Below are positions 31,202 through 42,866 of a stretch of 64,000 nucleotides of DNA, in pieces. Position 1 is the stretch's first letter. Every line of letters begins with the position of its first letter. The notes beneath the pieces are model-generated. The model saw only the letters and a program-made list of their open reading frames with translations. It was not told the DNA's origin and made no database searches. Position numbers and translations under genes: made by a program. Origin of the DNA: Plectosphaerella cucumerina (Eukaryota; Ascomycota; Sordariomycetes; Glomerellales; Plectosphaerellaceae); contig JAGPXD010000004.1 of assembly GCA_020746995.1 (NCBI GenBank), positions 3,596,001-3,660,000 on the forward strand, given 5' to 3'.

Positions 31202-33185
31202 ATGTCGACAGTCGCCGCGAAGAAGCCCCCGGCGTCCAGCGTCGGCGGCAGGGCCTCGTCCGTCGATCCCAACCCTGCCTCCGCCCCCGGCACTCCCCCC
31301 GCGAGGAGCGCCCACCGCCCTTCGCCGTCGACCACAAGCCCAGGCCCCGGCGGCGTCGCCAGGAACCGCTCCATCAGGACAGGCAACCCCGTGTCCGCCC
31401 GCGCCTCGGCCCCCCGAAAGGATTCGCCCCTGAGCAACACATCCGATGCCGACGAGGCCGCCCGCGCAGAGACCGTTGCCCTGCTCGACGACCTCAAGGA
31501 CCGCCTGGCAAAGGCAGAGTCCTCTTCCGAGCAATACCGCAAGCAGACCGAGGTGCTCCAGTCCCGCCTTGACGAAGCCCTCGAGGAGTCCACCAAGCTC
31601 GAGGAGAAGAACCACGAATACGAGGAGCAGACTGAGACCCTCAAGAACGAGAAGCGCGATGTCGCAAGGCAGCTCCGCGAGATGGAGTCCATCTACGAGG
31701 CTGAGCGCTCCTCCATGACAAAGGAGAAGGAGGATATGAGCAACCGGGAGGAGGAGATGCAGATGGTCATCCAGCGCCTCAAGGATAGTCTGGCGCAGCG
31801 CAACCACGACGATGATGGCAGGCCATCACGGCAACGTAAGCCCCTCTGCTCACCATTGCCCTGATGATTTCCAAGCTAACATCCCCCAAGCACACTCCCC
31901 CTCGGTAGAAGGCGGCTTCGCGCCCCCCTCATCCCTCAACCGCAGCGACTCGCGCAACAACTCCAAGCTCCTCCTCCAGAAAGACAAGCTCATCGAGTCC
32001 CTGCGGCTCGAGCTCGCCGAAGCCCAGATCAAGCTCGTCGAGTCCGAAAACTCAGGCGGCGGCCGCCTCCACGAGGTCGAGAAGCTCCTCATGGAAGCCC
32101 GCATGGCCAACGCCCGCCTCATGGAGGACAACGAGAGCTACCAGCTCCTCCTCCAGGAGAAGACGCTCAACGGCGACTTTACAAAGAGCGACTTCAGCTA
32201 CATGGCCTCCTCAAACGCCAACCAGGACGCCCTCGCCGCCCTCGAGGGTCGCGGCGCCGGCACCAGCCTCGCAGATGAGCTCTCCGAGGCCGCAGACGGC
32301 GACAGCGACGCCGCCTACCGCCGTCTCGAGGCGGAGCTCAAGGCTTCCAAGGACCAGAACAAGGCCCTCACCCTCTACATCAACAAGATCATCGAGCGCC
32401 TCCTCCAGCACCAGGACTTCGAGCACATCCTCGACCAGTCGGGCGACTTTAAGATCCCCACCGGCGCAAACGTCAACAAGGACCTGCCTCCCGCCCCTGG
32501 CGGCGCAGCCCCTTCTCTGCTCCAGCGCGCAAAGTCCATGGCCATCTCCGCCGGCAAGCCACGCCCGCGCCCCTTCTCCGTCATGCCCGGCCCCTCGGCC
32601 CACGAGGACCCCGACCGCGCCCCCAGCATTCCCATCGGCAACCTCACCCGCAGCGGCAGCACCCGCCGCGCCAGCCGCCCCATGAGCGAGCAGTTCACCG
32701 GCGCCGGCACCAACCTCGTCAGCCAGATGTACCGCGGCCCCGAGGGCCCCGCCTCGCCCACCCTCGGCAACCCCCGCCACTCGCAGACCTTCTTCATCAG
32801 CCAGCAGCAGAACCCCAGCGCCGCCGCCCGCCTCCCCAGCGGCGGCGCCGCCTCCGTCGCCTCGGCGGGCAACTTCCCCGGCATGCGCAGCGAGACGAGC
32901 AGCACCTCCGGCGACTCGGCCGACGTTTCCGCCCCCTCATCACAGACGACCAGCCCGCCCCGCGGCCAGCACCACGTCGAGAAACCCACCACTTTCGCAG
33001 GCAACAAACCCCGCCCCCTGCGCCTCGTTCAGGAGGCCGAGGCCGTCAAGACGGATACGGCCAACAAGCGCTCCAGCTGGATGGGCTGGGCCAGCGGATG
33101 GGGAAAGAAGGAAGGAAACCCGGCCGAGCAGCCCCTCCCCGCGACGCCCACGTCCGAGACGATCCCGGAACACCGCGAGCCATGA
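31202..33185 (+). CDS. Coiled-coil protein, fungal 'M protein repeat' type
   Basis: Two exons (31202-31835 and 31891-33185) with a 55-bp intron (GTAAGC...CCAAG) give 642 residues. The first 80 residues are Ser/Pro/Ala-rich and disordered. Two coiled coils follow, at about residues 85-205 (AETVALLDDLKDRLAKAESS, then LEEKNHEYEEQTETLKNEK) and 235-300 (LLQKDKLIESLRLELAEAQI). A shorter helix occupies about 380-415 (DAAYRRLEAELKASKDQNKA, then LTLYINKIIERLLQHQDFEH). The rest is a low-complexity Ser/Pro/Ala tail that ends with the conserved SSWMGWASGWGKKEG. The resemblance to streptococcal M protein is only in coiled-coil content. A scaffold or cytoskeletal role is plausible but unproven. The third base of codons is strongly C-biased. 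Confidence 0.85.
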
Positions 33186-34263
33186 GCGACCTGGGCAGCC
33201 CTTCCCCCTCTTCCCGCTGTGCGGGTCAGGGTAAGGTGTAGAGATCATGATATATATGTCTGGACGGATACGCTACGATAAGGGTCATTTGCTTCTTCCA
33301 CCCGAGGTTTTATATCGCCCTGGGGGGGTTCTTTGGATAAATTCTCCACGTTTTGGGGCGGACGGATGACCACTTTTTATTTTTGCATCGCTCAGGACGG
33401 GAGGAAATTTCACCAGGAAAGGGGGAAGAAACCGCCCCCAATCTTCGACGGGACGTCTTTTTGCTTCATGTTCCCCCCCTTGGGATCGCCGTAGTTTTTT
33501 TAACGAGATTGATCCCCCGGGGGGAGATACCCAAGTCAGTTACGCACGTACTAGATAGAAGAAATGGCGGGGGCGGCGGCATCAGTCCTTTCAAATGTCG
33601 GGCCTCGGTATCTCGGGCAATAATGGCACGGCAGTTTTCTCATAACGTCTCTGAACCATGATCGTGGCAAAGTGTCAATTATCCCCCTCCGTGGAGAAGA
33701 GGACTATCTACACCTCGCGTGCCCCTCTCCTAGTCCTGGGCCGATTAACCTCTTTCCTCCTCCTCCTCTGCTTCCGCCTCTCGTCATGAAGGGTCATTAC
33801 AAATACATTTGTAGTTGCCAGTTTTTGTTCCGTTCTATCGCTAGGGGAGCGCTTCGCTCGAGCCGGCCCCGTTATCTCTGTGTGTGCACCTCCAGGTGAG
33901 GGCCGAATCCGAAAACCAAACCCAAACGCAGAAAAATGTCAAAGAAGGGCCGTCGGAGATGCTTTGCAGCCACCTCCGAGGCCGGCGGAAGAGGGAAACA
34001 GGCCTAACCGCAGCCGAATGGCCACGGCAGGTCCGTTGGGTAGACCCGGAGAATATGTACAGTCCGGGGTAAGGGATCGAGTAGTCGTGATGTTGCTGAT
34101 TCGCTTTTTGATTTGTGGCCGTCAAGTTGCTTGTTTGTGTAGGGGGAATAAACGCCGCCGCCGCCCCTGATCGGGGGTAATGCCATTCCATGCAACGCTC
34201 AGTATACAGTAAGGAAAAAGATGGGAAGGTGGGACAAAGAAGAGATTTGGGTCGTGAAAGCTC
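33186..34263. other. Intergenic, convergent 3' regions
   Basis: 1.08 kb lie between the stops of the coiled-coil gene (plus) and Vac7 (minus). Several G or T homopolymer runs occur (for example near 33322-33370). No gene was recognised. Confidence 0.5.
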
Positions 34264-37011
34264 TCACGAGATGTCGCTGCCGTCGGAGGGCAGGGTTGAG
34301 TTGAAGGAGGGGTCGTTGGCCGCGTTGGGCTTGACGGTGGCGCGGCCCGAGATGGGGGCGCTGCGCACGCGCTGGCTGAGCGGGAGACTGTAACGGACGA
34401 CGCCCTTGAGGACTAGGTCGAACTCGTCCTGGATGATGCGGCTCCAGCGCTCCGAGCCGCCGGCCGTATGGTTACCGGGTAGGGCGAGGCGCATCTCCCC
34501 CGTGGAGGTGGAAACGCCCTTGTTAAAGAACGAGCCCTCGAAGGACAGGGGGCTGTCGAACTCGGTGATGGCGCCCAGGCGCATATTGGGGGCCGGGTCA
34601 TCGTCGGGAGGCGGGTCGTCCGAGATGTGGAAGCCGTCGGGCCCGTCGGGCTGTTTCCACCAGTCGCCATCGGTGCCGGCATGGATGGACTTGGCAAAGA
34701 CCTCGATATTGGCTTGATCGATGGAGACGACGACGATGTTCGGGTTGTGCGCTCTAACAGTCATGTCAAACATGAGTTCGGGATCGCTGGCGATGACGTT
34801 TGTGATGGAGACAAGCTCAATGTCGGTCAGAGGCTGTGACGTGGCGAACATGAATCCGATGGCCCCGGTGATGACGAGCAGGAGCATCATGGTAACCACG
34901 AGGCACGCCGCGAAACGGTTCAGGTAAGAAGGCCTCTGGCGGTACGTCTGGGCCTCGAGGTGGCGCAGGTTGGCCGGGTTGCGGCGGCCGCGGCTCCTGT
35001 TCGAGCGCATCGAGGGGGTGATGAGAGGGGTGCGCTCATCATCAGCGCCGGTCGTCTCGTCCAGGTCGTACGAGTGGCCCTGCATCGACGACTTCTTGAT
35101 CGACTGGGACACGCCCCGCGAGTTGGGGAACCTCGGGCTAGGAGGCTGCGACGACTGCCGGGATGCGGTCCCCGAGAACTTGGGACGGGCCGCCTGAGGG
35201 AAGGGAGACTCGTTGTCGAAGAGTGACGGATGGGTGTTGCTGCCGTTACGGCCCCACCGACCGATGTGAGTGAGGTGGTTGTGGTGGTGACGAACGGTAC
35301 CCCTGGTAGAGCCAGGGCCAACACTACGGCCGCTGCCCTTGCCATCGTCATCCCCGGTGGTGAGACTGTCGCTAACATTTCCCGCCGCGAAGGAGTTGAC
35401 GAATTTCATGCCCTTCTTCATGGTGACGGGTGGGCCGCCGGTGTTCTCCATGACCGAGTGGATGGAGCGCATGGCGGTCCTGTCGGCCTGGCTGACCATC
35501 GAGGTCGCGCTCGGGGTTCTCGAGTGGTGGAATCGACGGGGCCTGTCTCCGCCATCGGGCGGGTTAGAGTCGTACACAAAGGTCTCCTCCGAGTCAGAGG
35601 TGTCGGCTTCGTCGACGGCGCTGGCGACCTTTGCCTCGAAAATGTCGGCTTTGGAGGACGCTGGACGGGGTCTTGTCAGTAGGCTGCTCACGGAAAAACT
35701 GATGCTCGAGGTTCGGCTGCAAGGCGTAGAAGAGAGCCTGAAACTTGGTTCGTCGGGACACAGTCCTTGACTGTGCATCTTGACGGGGGACACGCCTCCA
35801 TCGGTCACTATCGACACTGATCGCATTGACTGATGATGGCGCAACTGGTACGGAACTGTCGAAGTAGTAAATGAATGTGGCTCACCAGTGCCTTGGGCAA
35901 CAGCTGGTTGTTTCCTGCTGTTCTTCTTCTTCTCCTTCTTGGGCCGGATGGTCTCGGTGCTCGGCTTGGCCTTGAGCGTGCCGTTGACACTCTCGGCCTT
36001 GCTGCCGGGGGCCAGGGCGACCTGGGGAACGGACGAGACGGTTTCGGTCTCGACGATCATGGCCTGGGTGGAACCTTCGCCGGCGGCCTTGGTCTTGCCC
36101 TGCTTTGCGGAAAGTGCGCTAGACTGTCGGGTGATGGCGGGAGGGACTGTGGTCGTGGAGCGTCGCGTCTCGGACCTGATGATGGTTTCGCCTTCAGTGG
36201 GAGACTTGAGGGTGAGGATCTTGTTGTCGGCAAGGATGGGGTATAGAGGGTTGAAGCCGGTGTCGCCAGTAAGCTTCTCGTTGACTTGTGTCAGAGCCGA
36301 GTCCAGCTGGCCGGGTGAATTCGGCTGGCTGACCTCCTGCACCGTCTCCAGCATGGAGCTGCTGGTCATGGCCGGGGTCCGCATGCCGGACTGGGCCTGA
36401 GGGTCCTCGGCGTCGCTCTCTGACGCGTTGGATGCGCTCTCGGGAGGAACGGGGGATGGCGTTGCGCGCTGCAGACTGATTCGGGGCGGATCCGTGTCAT
36501 TGCGGCGAGCCGAGAAACTGGGGCGGTTAAGCTGTGGAGGGGGTGACCGGAGTCGGGGCGAGACGGGCCATCGTGGGCTGTCCTTGGCCGGGGGCTCGGA
36601 GTTAGCGGGATACTTCTGAGGCCCCGTCCCCGCGAGCCTGCCTTCGGGATCGGACGAGGCTGGTCGCAGGCTCGGGGTTGTGGCGGCAGAGAGGATCTTG
36701 GAGGGCGTCTGCAGCGGGATGTGGCTTCGGGGTGTTCGAGCGGGACTCGTTTCTTGGTGGCTGTTTCTCCGCGACCGGGAGGCGGCGGGGGGCGCCCTTG
36801 TGGACGACGTTGACCGCACCTGGTTCGGCCGGTTGGGCGACGTGTCCCGCGACGCGTGTGGAGAGGGACTGTGGGAGATGCCGGCAAACTGCCGCCGCGG
36901 CTCGTGGACGTCCATGTCGGATGTGGACGAGGTGCGCTGAACCTCGGGGGAGGATGACCGGGACTGGTCGGCGGTTACGCTGCCAGATGACGAGTAGTCT
37001 GGCCTGCCCAT
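34264..37011 (-). CDS. vac7: Vac7, vacuolar segregation subunit 7 (PI(3,5)P2 regulator)
   Basis: A single open exon encodes 915 residues. The long N-terminal part is disordered and Ser/Pro/Thr-rich, with the conserved patches DSEETFVYDSNPP and GPPVTMKKGMKFVNSFA. Near residue 675 come NLRHLEAQTYRQRPSYLNRF and one membrane helix, CLVVTMMLLLVITGAIGFMF. The following 200-residue lumenal domain starts LTDIELVSITNVIASDPELM and contains FDMTVRAHNPNIVVVSIDQA, the hallmark of the family. Vac7 is a vacuolar membrane protein that works with the Fab1-Vac14-Fig4 complex to raise PI(3,5)P2 and control vacuole size and inheritance. A GTGAGC...CAG stretch at about 35895-35855 looks intron-like, but removing it breaks the frame, so the exon is kept whole. 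Confidence 0.93.
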   Translation of the reverse strand: MGRPDYSSSGSVTADQSRSSSPEVQRTSSTSDMDVHEPRRQFAGISHSPSPHASRDTSPNRPNQVRSTSSTRAPPAASRSRRNSHQETSPARTPRSHIPLQTPSKILSAATTPSLRPASSDPEGRLAGTGPQKYPANSEPPAKDSPRWPVSPRLRSPPPQLNRPSFSARRNDTDPPRISLQRATPSPVPPESASNASESDAEDPQAQSGMRTPAMTSSSMLETVQEVSQPNSPGQLDSALTQVNEKLTGDTGFNPLYPILADNKILTLKSPTEGETIIRSETRRSTTTVPPAITRQSSALSAKQGKTKAAGEGSTQAMIVETETVSSVPQVALAPGSKAESVNGTLKAKPSTETIRPKKEKKKNSRKQPAVAQGTGEPHSFTTSTVPYQLRHHQSMRSVSIVTDGGVSPVKMHSQGLCPDEPSFRLSSTPCSRTSSISFSVSSLLTRPRPASSKADIFEAKVASAVDEADTSDSEETFVYDSNPPDGGDRPRRFHHSRTPSATSMVSQADRTAMRSIHSVMENTGGPPVTMKKGMKFVNSFAAGNVSDSLTTGDDDGKGSGRSVGPGSTRGTVRHHHNHLTHIGRWGRNGSNTHPSLFDNESPFPQAARPKFSGTASRQSSQPPSPRFPNSRGVSQSIKKSSMQGHSYDLDETTGADDERTPLITPSMRSNRSRGRRNPANLRHLEAQTYRQRPSYLNRFAACLVVTMMLLLVITGAIGFMFATSQPLTDIELVSITNVIASDPELMFDMTVRAHNPNIVVVSIDQANIEVFAKSIHAGTDGDWWKQPDGPDGFHISDDPPPDDDPAPNMRLGAITEFDSPLSFEGSFFNKGVSTSTGEMRLALPGNHTAGGSERWSRIIQDEFDLVLKGVVRYSLPLSQRVRSAPISGRATVKPNAANDPSFNSTLPSDGSDIS

Positions 37012-40000
37012 AACCGCTCAAGGCAGGAAGAAAGACGGTGACGCAAGGTATCTGGTCTGGCCGAACTCATGCCATGCAAGGTGGTGTCGCCGGCTGTAAT
37101 GTGCGGAAGAGGTGCGGGTGAGGCAGGAGGTCTATCGTTTTCGAGGAACGATACGTCGAGGGTTTTGTGGAGTTGAATGGGGTCCCCACGGGAGACTTCC
37201 TGATCGCAGTTGAGGACGTAACCGAGGATATCTTTCTTTGACGAATATTCGATTGTGCGGGTAGTCGAAAGCGTCGCTTAGGCGTCGGGGGAAGGAGGAG
37301 CTGTATTTCTGTAGGACCCTTGCCGACCAGGACCTCGGGTTGGTGTGGTTTTGGTGTGGGTTTTGGGGGGAAAGAAGTATACGAAACGGGTTTGGCTCGT
37401 GTGGATTGACTGCTGTGTTGTGCTGAGTGTTGCTGGATCGCTTTCAATGTCGGTGACTGACTGGCAGGAAGGAGGCGGGGGCAAAAAGAAGCGGTCGAGA
37501 GGCAACGGACGGACTTTTGGGCGGCTTTCAATCGGGGGATGTTGTGGGATCGGATTGTCTGTATGCACGAAACAAGTGCAGCTCCAGTGACACGGCGAGA
37601 AGCAACCAGTCAGGCCGTCGGGAACAGGCGCGGTTCCACCTCTTGACGTGTAATTCCTGCGGGGGCTCGGCGATGACGAGACTGGCTCCGCGGTGTGTTT
37701 GCCCGTTGGTTGATTCCGAGGTTCGGAGGGGCTCTTGTTTGGTATACAAGAGGTCGCCGGAGGATGTCGTGGAGAGTGTGAAGAGGAGGACGGTTGTTGG
37801 GGAAGAAAGTTGATGGCGGTTTGGGATTTGGGATTTGGGGGGGAAAGAGGATGGATGGGAGGAGGAGGAGAGGGTGTGTAGGTAATCCCGTAGCGACGGG
37901 AAGATGATGTCGTTAAACGGGAAAAGCTGGCAATCCCCCAGGGCCTTGGACCGTCCGGGCAAGGTACAGGACGCCAGGCGGGAGGGGTGTGGGAGTGGTG
38001 AGGGCGTGTGCCAACAGTGTGTGTGTGCGTGCCCGAGGTTTGCGGTGGTGGCGGGCGGTCGGTCGGCCGGTCTTTTTGCCCTGGAGAGGAGACCTGGGAG
38101 GAGGACTGGAGGAGGGGGGGTGTGGGCTTCTGGCTTCTGCGGTGGACGGGACTGCCAGTGGACGCGTGGGAAAGATCCAGGTCCCCCCCAATCCCAATGC
38201 CAATCCCGGCCGTCATTTCGCCCTCGCCTTACCACCGATTGGGGCGGGGGGCGTGCCTGTGGGTTCTGTTCTGCTTTGTTCGACAGGGCCGGGCTCCGTC
38301 TCAGAAGCAGAAGCAGAGGCAGAGGCAAGAGGCAGAAGCACAGAGAAGACCCGGGAAAGTCCCCCGCCCCCCATGTGACACACAAAAGGTACCTCGGGAT
38401 ACTTCTCTCACCTTCCCCTCTCCCGTCTCCTTCTGCCGTACCGCACCCAGACAGCACCAGTGCACCACCGCCCGCCCACACAACGTCGTGGTCGGTCCAG
38501 CCGGAAAGGAAAGAGCGGGACTGAGGTACGTACCTTTTCTTCCTCCTCCCACCTCAATGTTCTTTGCCTCGCTCTGCCCCCTGCACCTCTCCCAATCGCA
38601 CCATGTCACCCTCATCAGTCATCGAGCGTCCCTGGTCTTCCATCTCTGTTTCTTCGCGTGCCCGGCTCCTCACACCCCGGACCCCCGGCGGACCTCTCAT
38701 CGCCGTCCCGAATGACAAGCAATGGTGCCTGAGCATCCGAGTGACGGTCCCACCTCGCCGACCAGGGCAGCAGCAGGAGGTCACTTCCTCCAAGCCAGTA
38801 CCAGTGCCGGCCGGCGACTTGCCCGACACGCGACGGTAGGGTTCTGCCGGGACGGATTGGGCATCCTTTTTTCTGTTCTACCACCGACGTTGACAAGCAA
38901 GAGAAAGGGATGGATATTTCGACTCACATGCCTTTCTTTTTCTGGCCCTCCTCTGCTTCGGGGGATGCTGTCTCAGCACAATGCAGATTTTTCTTTCCTT
39001 CGCCTCCCCCATCGCTGGGAATGTCCGGCCCCTCCAGACACCCGACATCCAACCTTACCCAGACTTGACTTGCCAGACCCTGACACGGCACACACAAACC
39101 GGAGAGAAGCAAACTTGGTCCTGTCCATGGCCACCCCTGCCTTATCGGTCACCAGCTCGGGCACGGGCTGTCACCCCAAGAAAGAAACGACCAGAGGGCG
39201 AAAAAAATGAATTAATCAAGCAGCCCGCCATTGCCAGGCACATGCCTGTCTCCTGGGCCCATCCCTTGCCTGCTAAAAGGAAAATACCCCTTGGTCTGGG
39301 CGCCGGCGGACAAAGGCGCAAGGTCTCTGCTTGTTTGCTTCGCCCATCAGTTGGGTGGTGCCTCGCGAGTCGCGACTCCTATTCTGCCGCATCGTGGCTT
39401 CTGCCCATCATCGACATCCCTCAGACTCGACAACGGGGCATCTTTTTCTTCTCTGATATTTTTTCCTCGGTCTTCCCAGGATACACCATCACCTCTACCA
39501 GACCATCACCTCCACCATGCCATCGATAACGGAGGCAGGCCGACTCCCGGCTCTCGGTCTCCGACCTGGATCCCCCTTCCATCGTGCTGGCAATCTTCGG
39601 ACAGCCACCGTCAGGAACGGACGGTGCAGGGCCAGGGGGGTTGACCCGAGAAAATGGGAAGACACCTGGAGAACCCGGCACATCGAAGAGCGCCAGCGAG
39701 AGGCTTCGGCACCACCCCAAGCACCCCCAGCACAAGCCACTCTGGAACTCTTCCGACACCGCCGCCCGGACGAGCAGGGGTAGGAGGGCACGGGGAACGC
39801 GGCCGCGCGGTACCGTGGGTACGGCCCACGGGGTCCTGGACTGACAGCACCTCGCAGCCAGTGATCCTCTGACCTGACAGGCTGACAAGGAGACCGCCGG
39901 GGGCCACAGGTAGGTACTCGACCCATCGCCGGCAGAGACCAGCAGTTACCCGGAGACCCAGTCTGTTTTAGCTTTCTGTTTCGGTTCTAGCCCGGTACCG

Positions 40001-42866
40001 CCCTGGCAGACCGCAAGTCCTCCGGAAGCTTTCCTCCACTCGTTTCTCCCTGGCCCTGCAGCCCCGAAAAGGGCCCTGGGTCCCCAAGGTCCCCCGAAGT
40101 CCCCCGACTCCTCCCCTTCGCCCCCTATCGAGCCCGCCAACCCGCCGCAGCGGTCTGCTTGTCAGCGCCAGCGCGCCGGCCGGTCGAACCCTCAAGCCCC
40201 TGAGAAAGCCACACATCACCGCTAGTTTCCGGAAAGTCGAGCAATACCAGGGCGGGGAAAGGGCCTGGATGAGGAGACCAAACCACCGCCAGCGGGCGGG
40301 CGGAGTTGGCTCCCTTCACGAGGGATTCAAGTCGGAAGATGCTTCTCGCCCGCTACCTCGGCCACTGTGTGGGTGCAACTCACTGCGGACAGGCCGGCCA
40401 GGCCAGGCAGACACAGCAAGGTATTGCTCGCAGGCTCGCACCCAAGCCTCGATCGACGACGCCCCTCGACATGAGCAAAACCTCCGGGGCTTGTGCTTGT
40501 GCCTGTGCTTGTGGCGCGGCGACCAAACCGAGGTCCCTCTCCAAACACTTTTGATCGTGATCGCCCGCCGTGGCCATGACGAAACCACCTCTGAAATTAG
40601 GTAACCTGCTTCGCCCTGCCGAGGTTCTAGGCCCGAAACGGCCCCCTTGGCGAACGGGCTCGGGGTGGGAAAAGGCTCTGGGAGGGAAAAGCTTCCCAGC
40701 AACCGCGCCAAGGTCACAAGGTCACCCGCCCGGGGAAACGAAGCGTGCGAACAAGCCGTCATCTCGCTCGTCCACGGGGTCCGGTCTTGCTTGCCTGTGT
40801 GTGTTGAGTGCAGGCAGGCTTTCGGAGTGGACGTCACACATCACCCATTCGCCAGACGGCCCTGCAAGCCAACGTTTTTTTCCTTCGCTCGCCCGACGGA
40901 TGGCGATGGGTGACGGCCCGTCGACCTGTCAGAGGCGGCCAAGTGGACGAAGCCGTGGTCAGCACGCGACTAAGCGCGCGCACACGTTTTGCCTGGCCGG
41001 TCGTCGCTGAGACAGGGTCAGAGATGTCTTGGTTTCCTCTGCTGCCGCACCGCAACCTCCCACCGGTACGCTCGTCGGATGAAGACTCGTCGTGCAAGAG
41101 GTGTGCTGCTGTATCGCAGGCGGACCGCTCCATCGGGGCTCTGCCCTGCCATGCCAGCCCCCCTTCCCACGCTCTCGCTGCATTAGCATGAGCGGGATCG
41201 CCTGTGAGCCACGATCGCCGTTCGGCGGGTATGCCCGCTCGCCCGCTCCGTCGACGCACTCTGTACCTACCTACACCGAGCAGGCCGATCGCGATGAAAT
41301 GAAGAAAAGCTGCCCACACAAGCAGCGATGAAGTCACCGGTCCCTCCAGGCTGCTCTGCTCAGTGCAGTGCTGATCCCCCCGTCGGCCCAGCAGCAGGGT
41401 CGCAGCCCGTCCCGCCAAATCTTCATCGCCCTGCCGCGTGACTGAGACCCAATCATCCCCCACTGAAGATCCCATCTCCTTGCTTCTCCTGACATCCCCC
41501 CGCGCGGCGGGCCCCCAACAACACCATTGCTTGCCCTCTCCCTCTCACCGGACGGCGACGGAGATGGCTGCGCCTCCCGCGTCGTGGGCTTTCTTCCCGT
41601 CCCTGACATTGTGCGACTCTTCGTCAGGCAGCAACCGCCCGCGTCCATCACCCCCTGGCAGTGACAGCCCCTCCGCGAACGCCAGACGACCACGTCTCCC
41701 TCCAATACTTTCCACATCGGGGCATGGGACTTCTTCCCCCCTCGGGGCACGCGGTCCTCCCGCGCCCCCCAATGCGGACGGGATTGGACGGGCCCCCTTG
41801 TATGAGATGCACAACGCACATGCTGACCGCCCAGGCAGGCCTTGGTGGGGTCATCGAACAGCACTCTCCACGTCTCTCACCATCCGGTGCCTGTCTTGTA
41901 TCGTTGATGACCTGCTCATGATCTGTCCATGTTCCGGACGCAAAGCAAAAATGATCAGCTGCCCGCAGTGCATGCCCTCGCACTCGGTCCAGCTGACTGT
42001 TCCTTACTAAAAAGATATACCCTGTCCTGATGCCGCCGCCGGTGAACCGTCCCGGCACCATTTCGCCGGCGCCTGCTCCACTTTATTCAACGTCTGTCGG
42101 CCGCGTTCTGCTCTGTGCTGGCAGTCTCTGGCTGGTCACCATTGAACAATCTGTGCATGAGCAGGGTCTTATCATGCCAGCCGAGAGAAGGCGGTGTCTA
42201 CAGCTTCGCGTGGGGAGGCCCTTGACGGCATGAGACCCCCAAAGGTCATGCACAGTCGGCTTCGTGGTGATGTGTCCACCAAGGACAGGGCAACGGTCTC
42301 GACCATTACTTGGAGCTGAAGTCGACTTGCTGTCGCTCAAAAGAGCACCTGACGAATATCCCCAGCCCCTGTCTCAGCTGGTGCCGTGAGTTGGCAATGA
42401 ACAAGCGAGACTTGGCTCGGCGTGCTACGGACCTCACAATATGTGCTACGTCCAGTTTCAAGCTCCTACGCAACGGGGGAGCACACTTGAGGCCAGCCTG
42501 GGGCTTCGTAAGCTCCAGTCGCCAGAGCTTTTCACTCTAGACTTATGTAAAGGGTCACCTCAAGACGATACCAAGGAACCCGTTCAATAATCGATGTTCT
42601 GCTGATTGCTACTCTGAGGAAGCGCTTTCGCAGTGCCACCGTGATAACCTTACCGCGACGCACCTTCCATTGCATCTGTTATGAAAACCCAGCGGATGAA
42701 GCCATCCGCCCACCAAGATGTTTTGGGCTCCGATATGTATGCTTGTACACCAATTGCCCATCAAGAGCAAATGCCCCGAGGATATCTGTGAATATCCATG
42801 AAACTCCCCGGAACCGAACCCCCCCCCCTGGAAAGAAATGCAACTTCGACTTGAGATCCAACTGAT
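37012..42866. other. Long gene-poor stretch upstream of vac7
   Basis: 5.85 kb without a supportable gene. From about 37250 to 38220 the minus strand is pyrimidine-rich with CA and CCA runs, which fits a long vac7 leader. It contains an upstream frame of 154 codons (37531-37067 minus) that stops 55 bp before the vac7 ATG. Small repeats occur at about 38295-38340 (AGAAGC/AGGCAG) and 40488-40515 (TGTGCT/TGTGCC). Open frames elsewhere are low-complexity and mutually overlapping. No RNA gene could be recognised. Confidence 0.5.

Noticed and set aside
35855..35895. Possible intron in vac7 (GTGAGC...CAG on the minus strand)
   Set aside because: Any of its acceptors either leaves an intron too short or shifts the frame before the conserved DSEETFVYDSNPP patch.
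37278..38481. Two overlapping minus-strand open frames of 312 and 317 codons
   Set aside because: Both are Pro/Ser/Thr-rich translations of a pyrimidine-rich leader, overlap each other in different frames and lack any family signal.
40160..40200. Possible tRNA T-arm (TCGAACC on the plus strand)
   Set aside because: No matching acceptor, D-arm or anticodon arm could be built around it.
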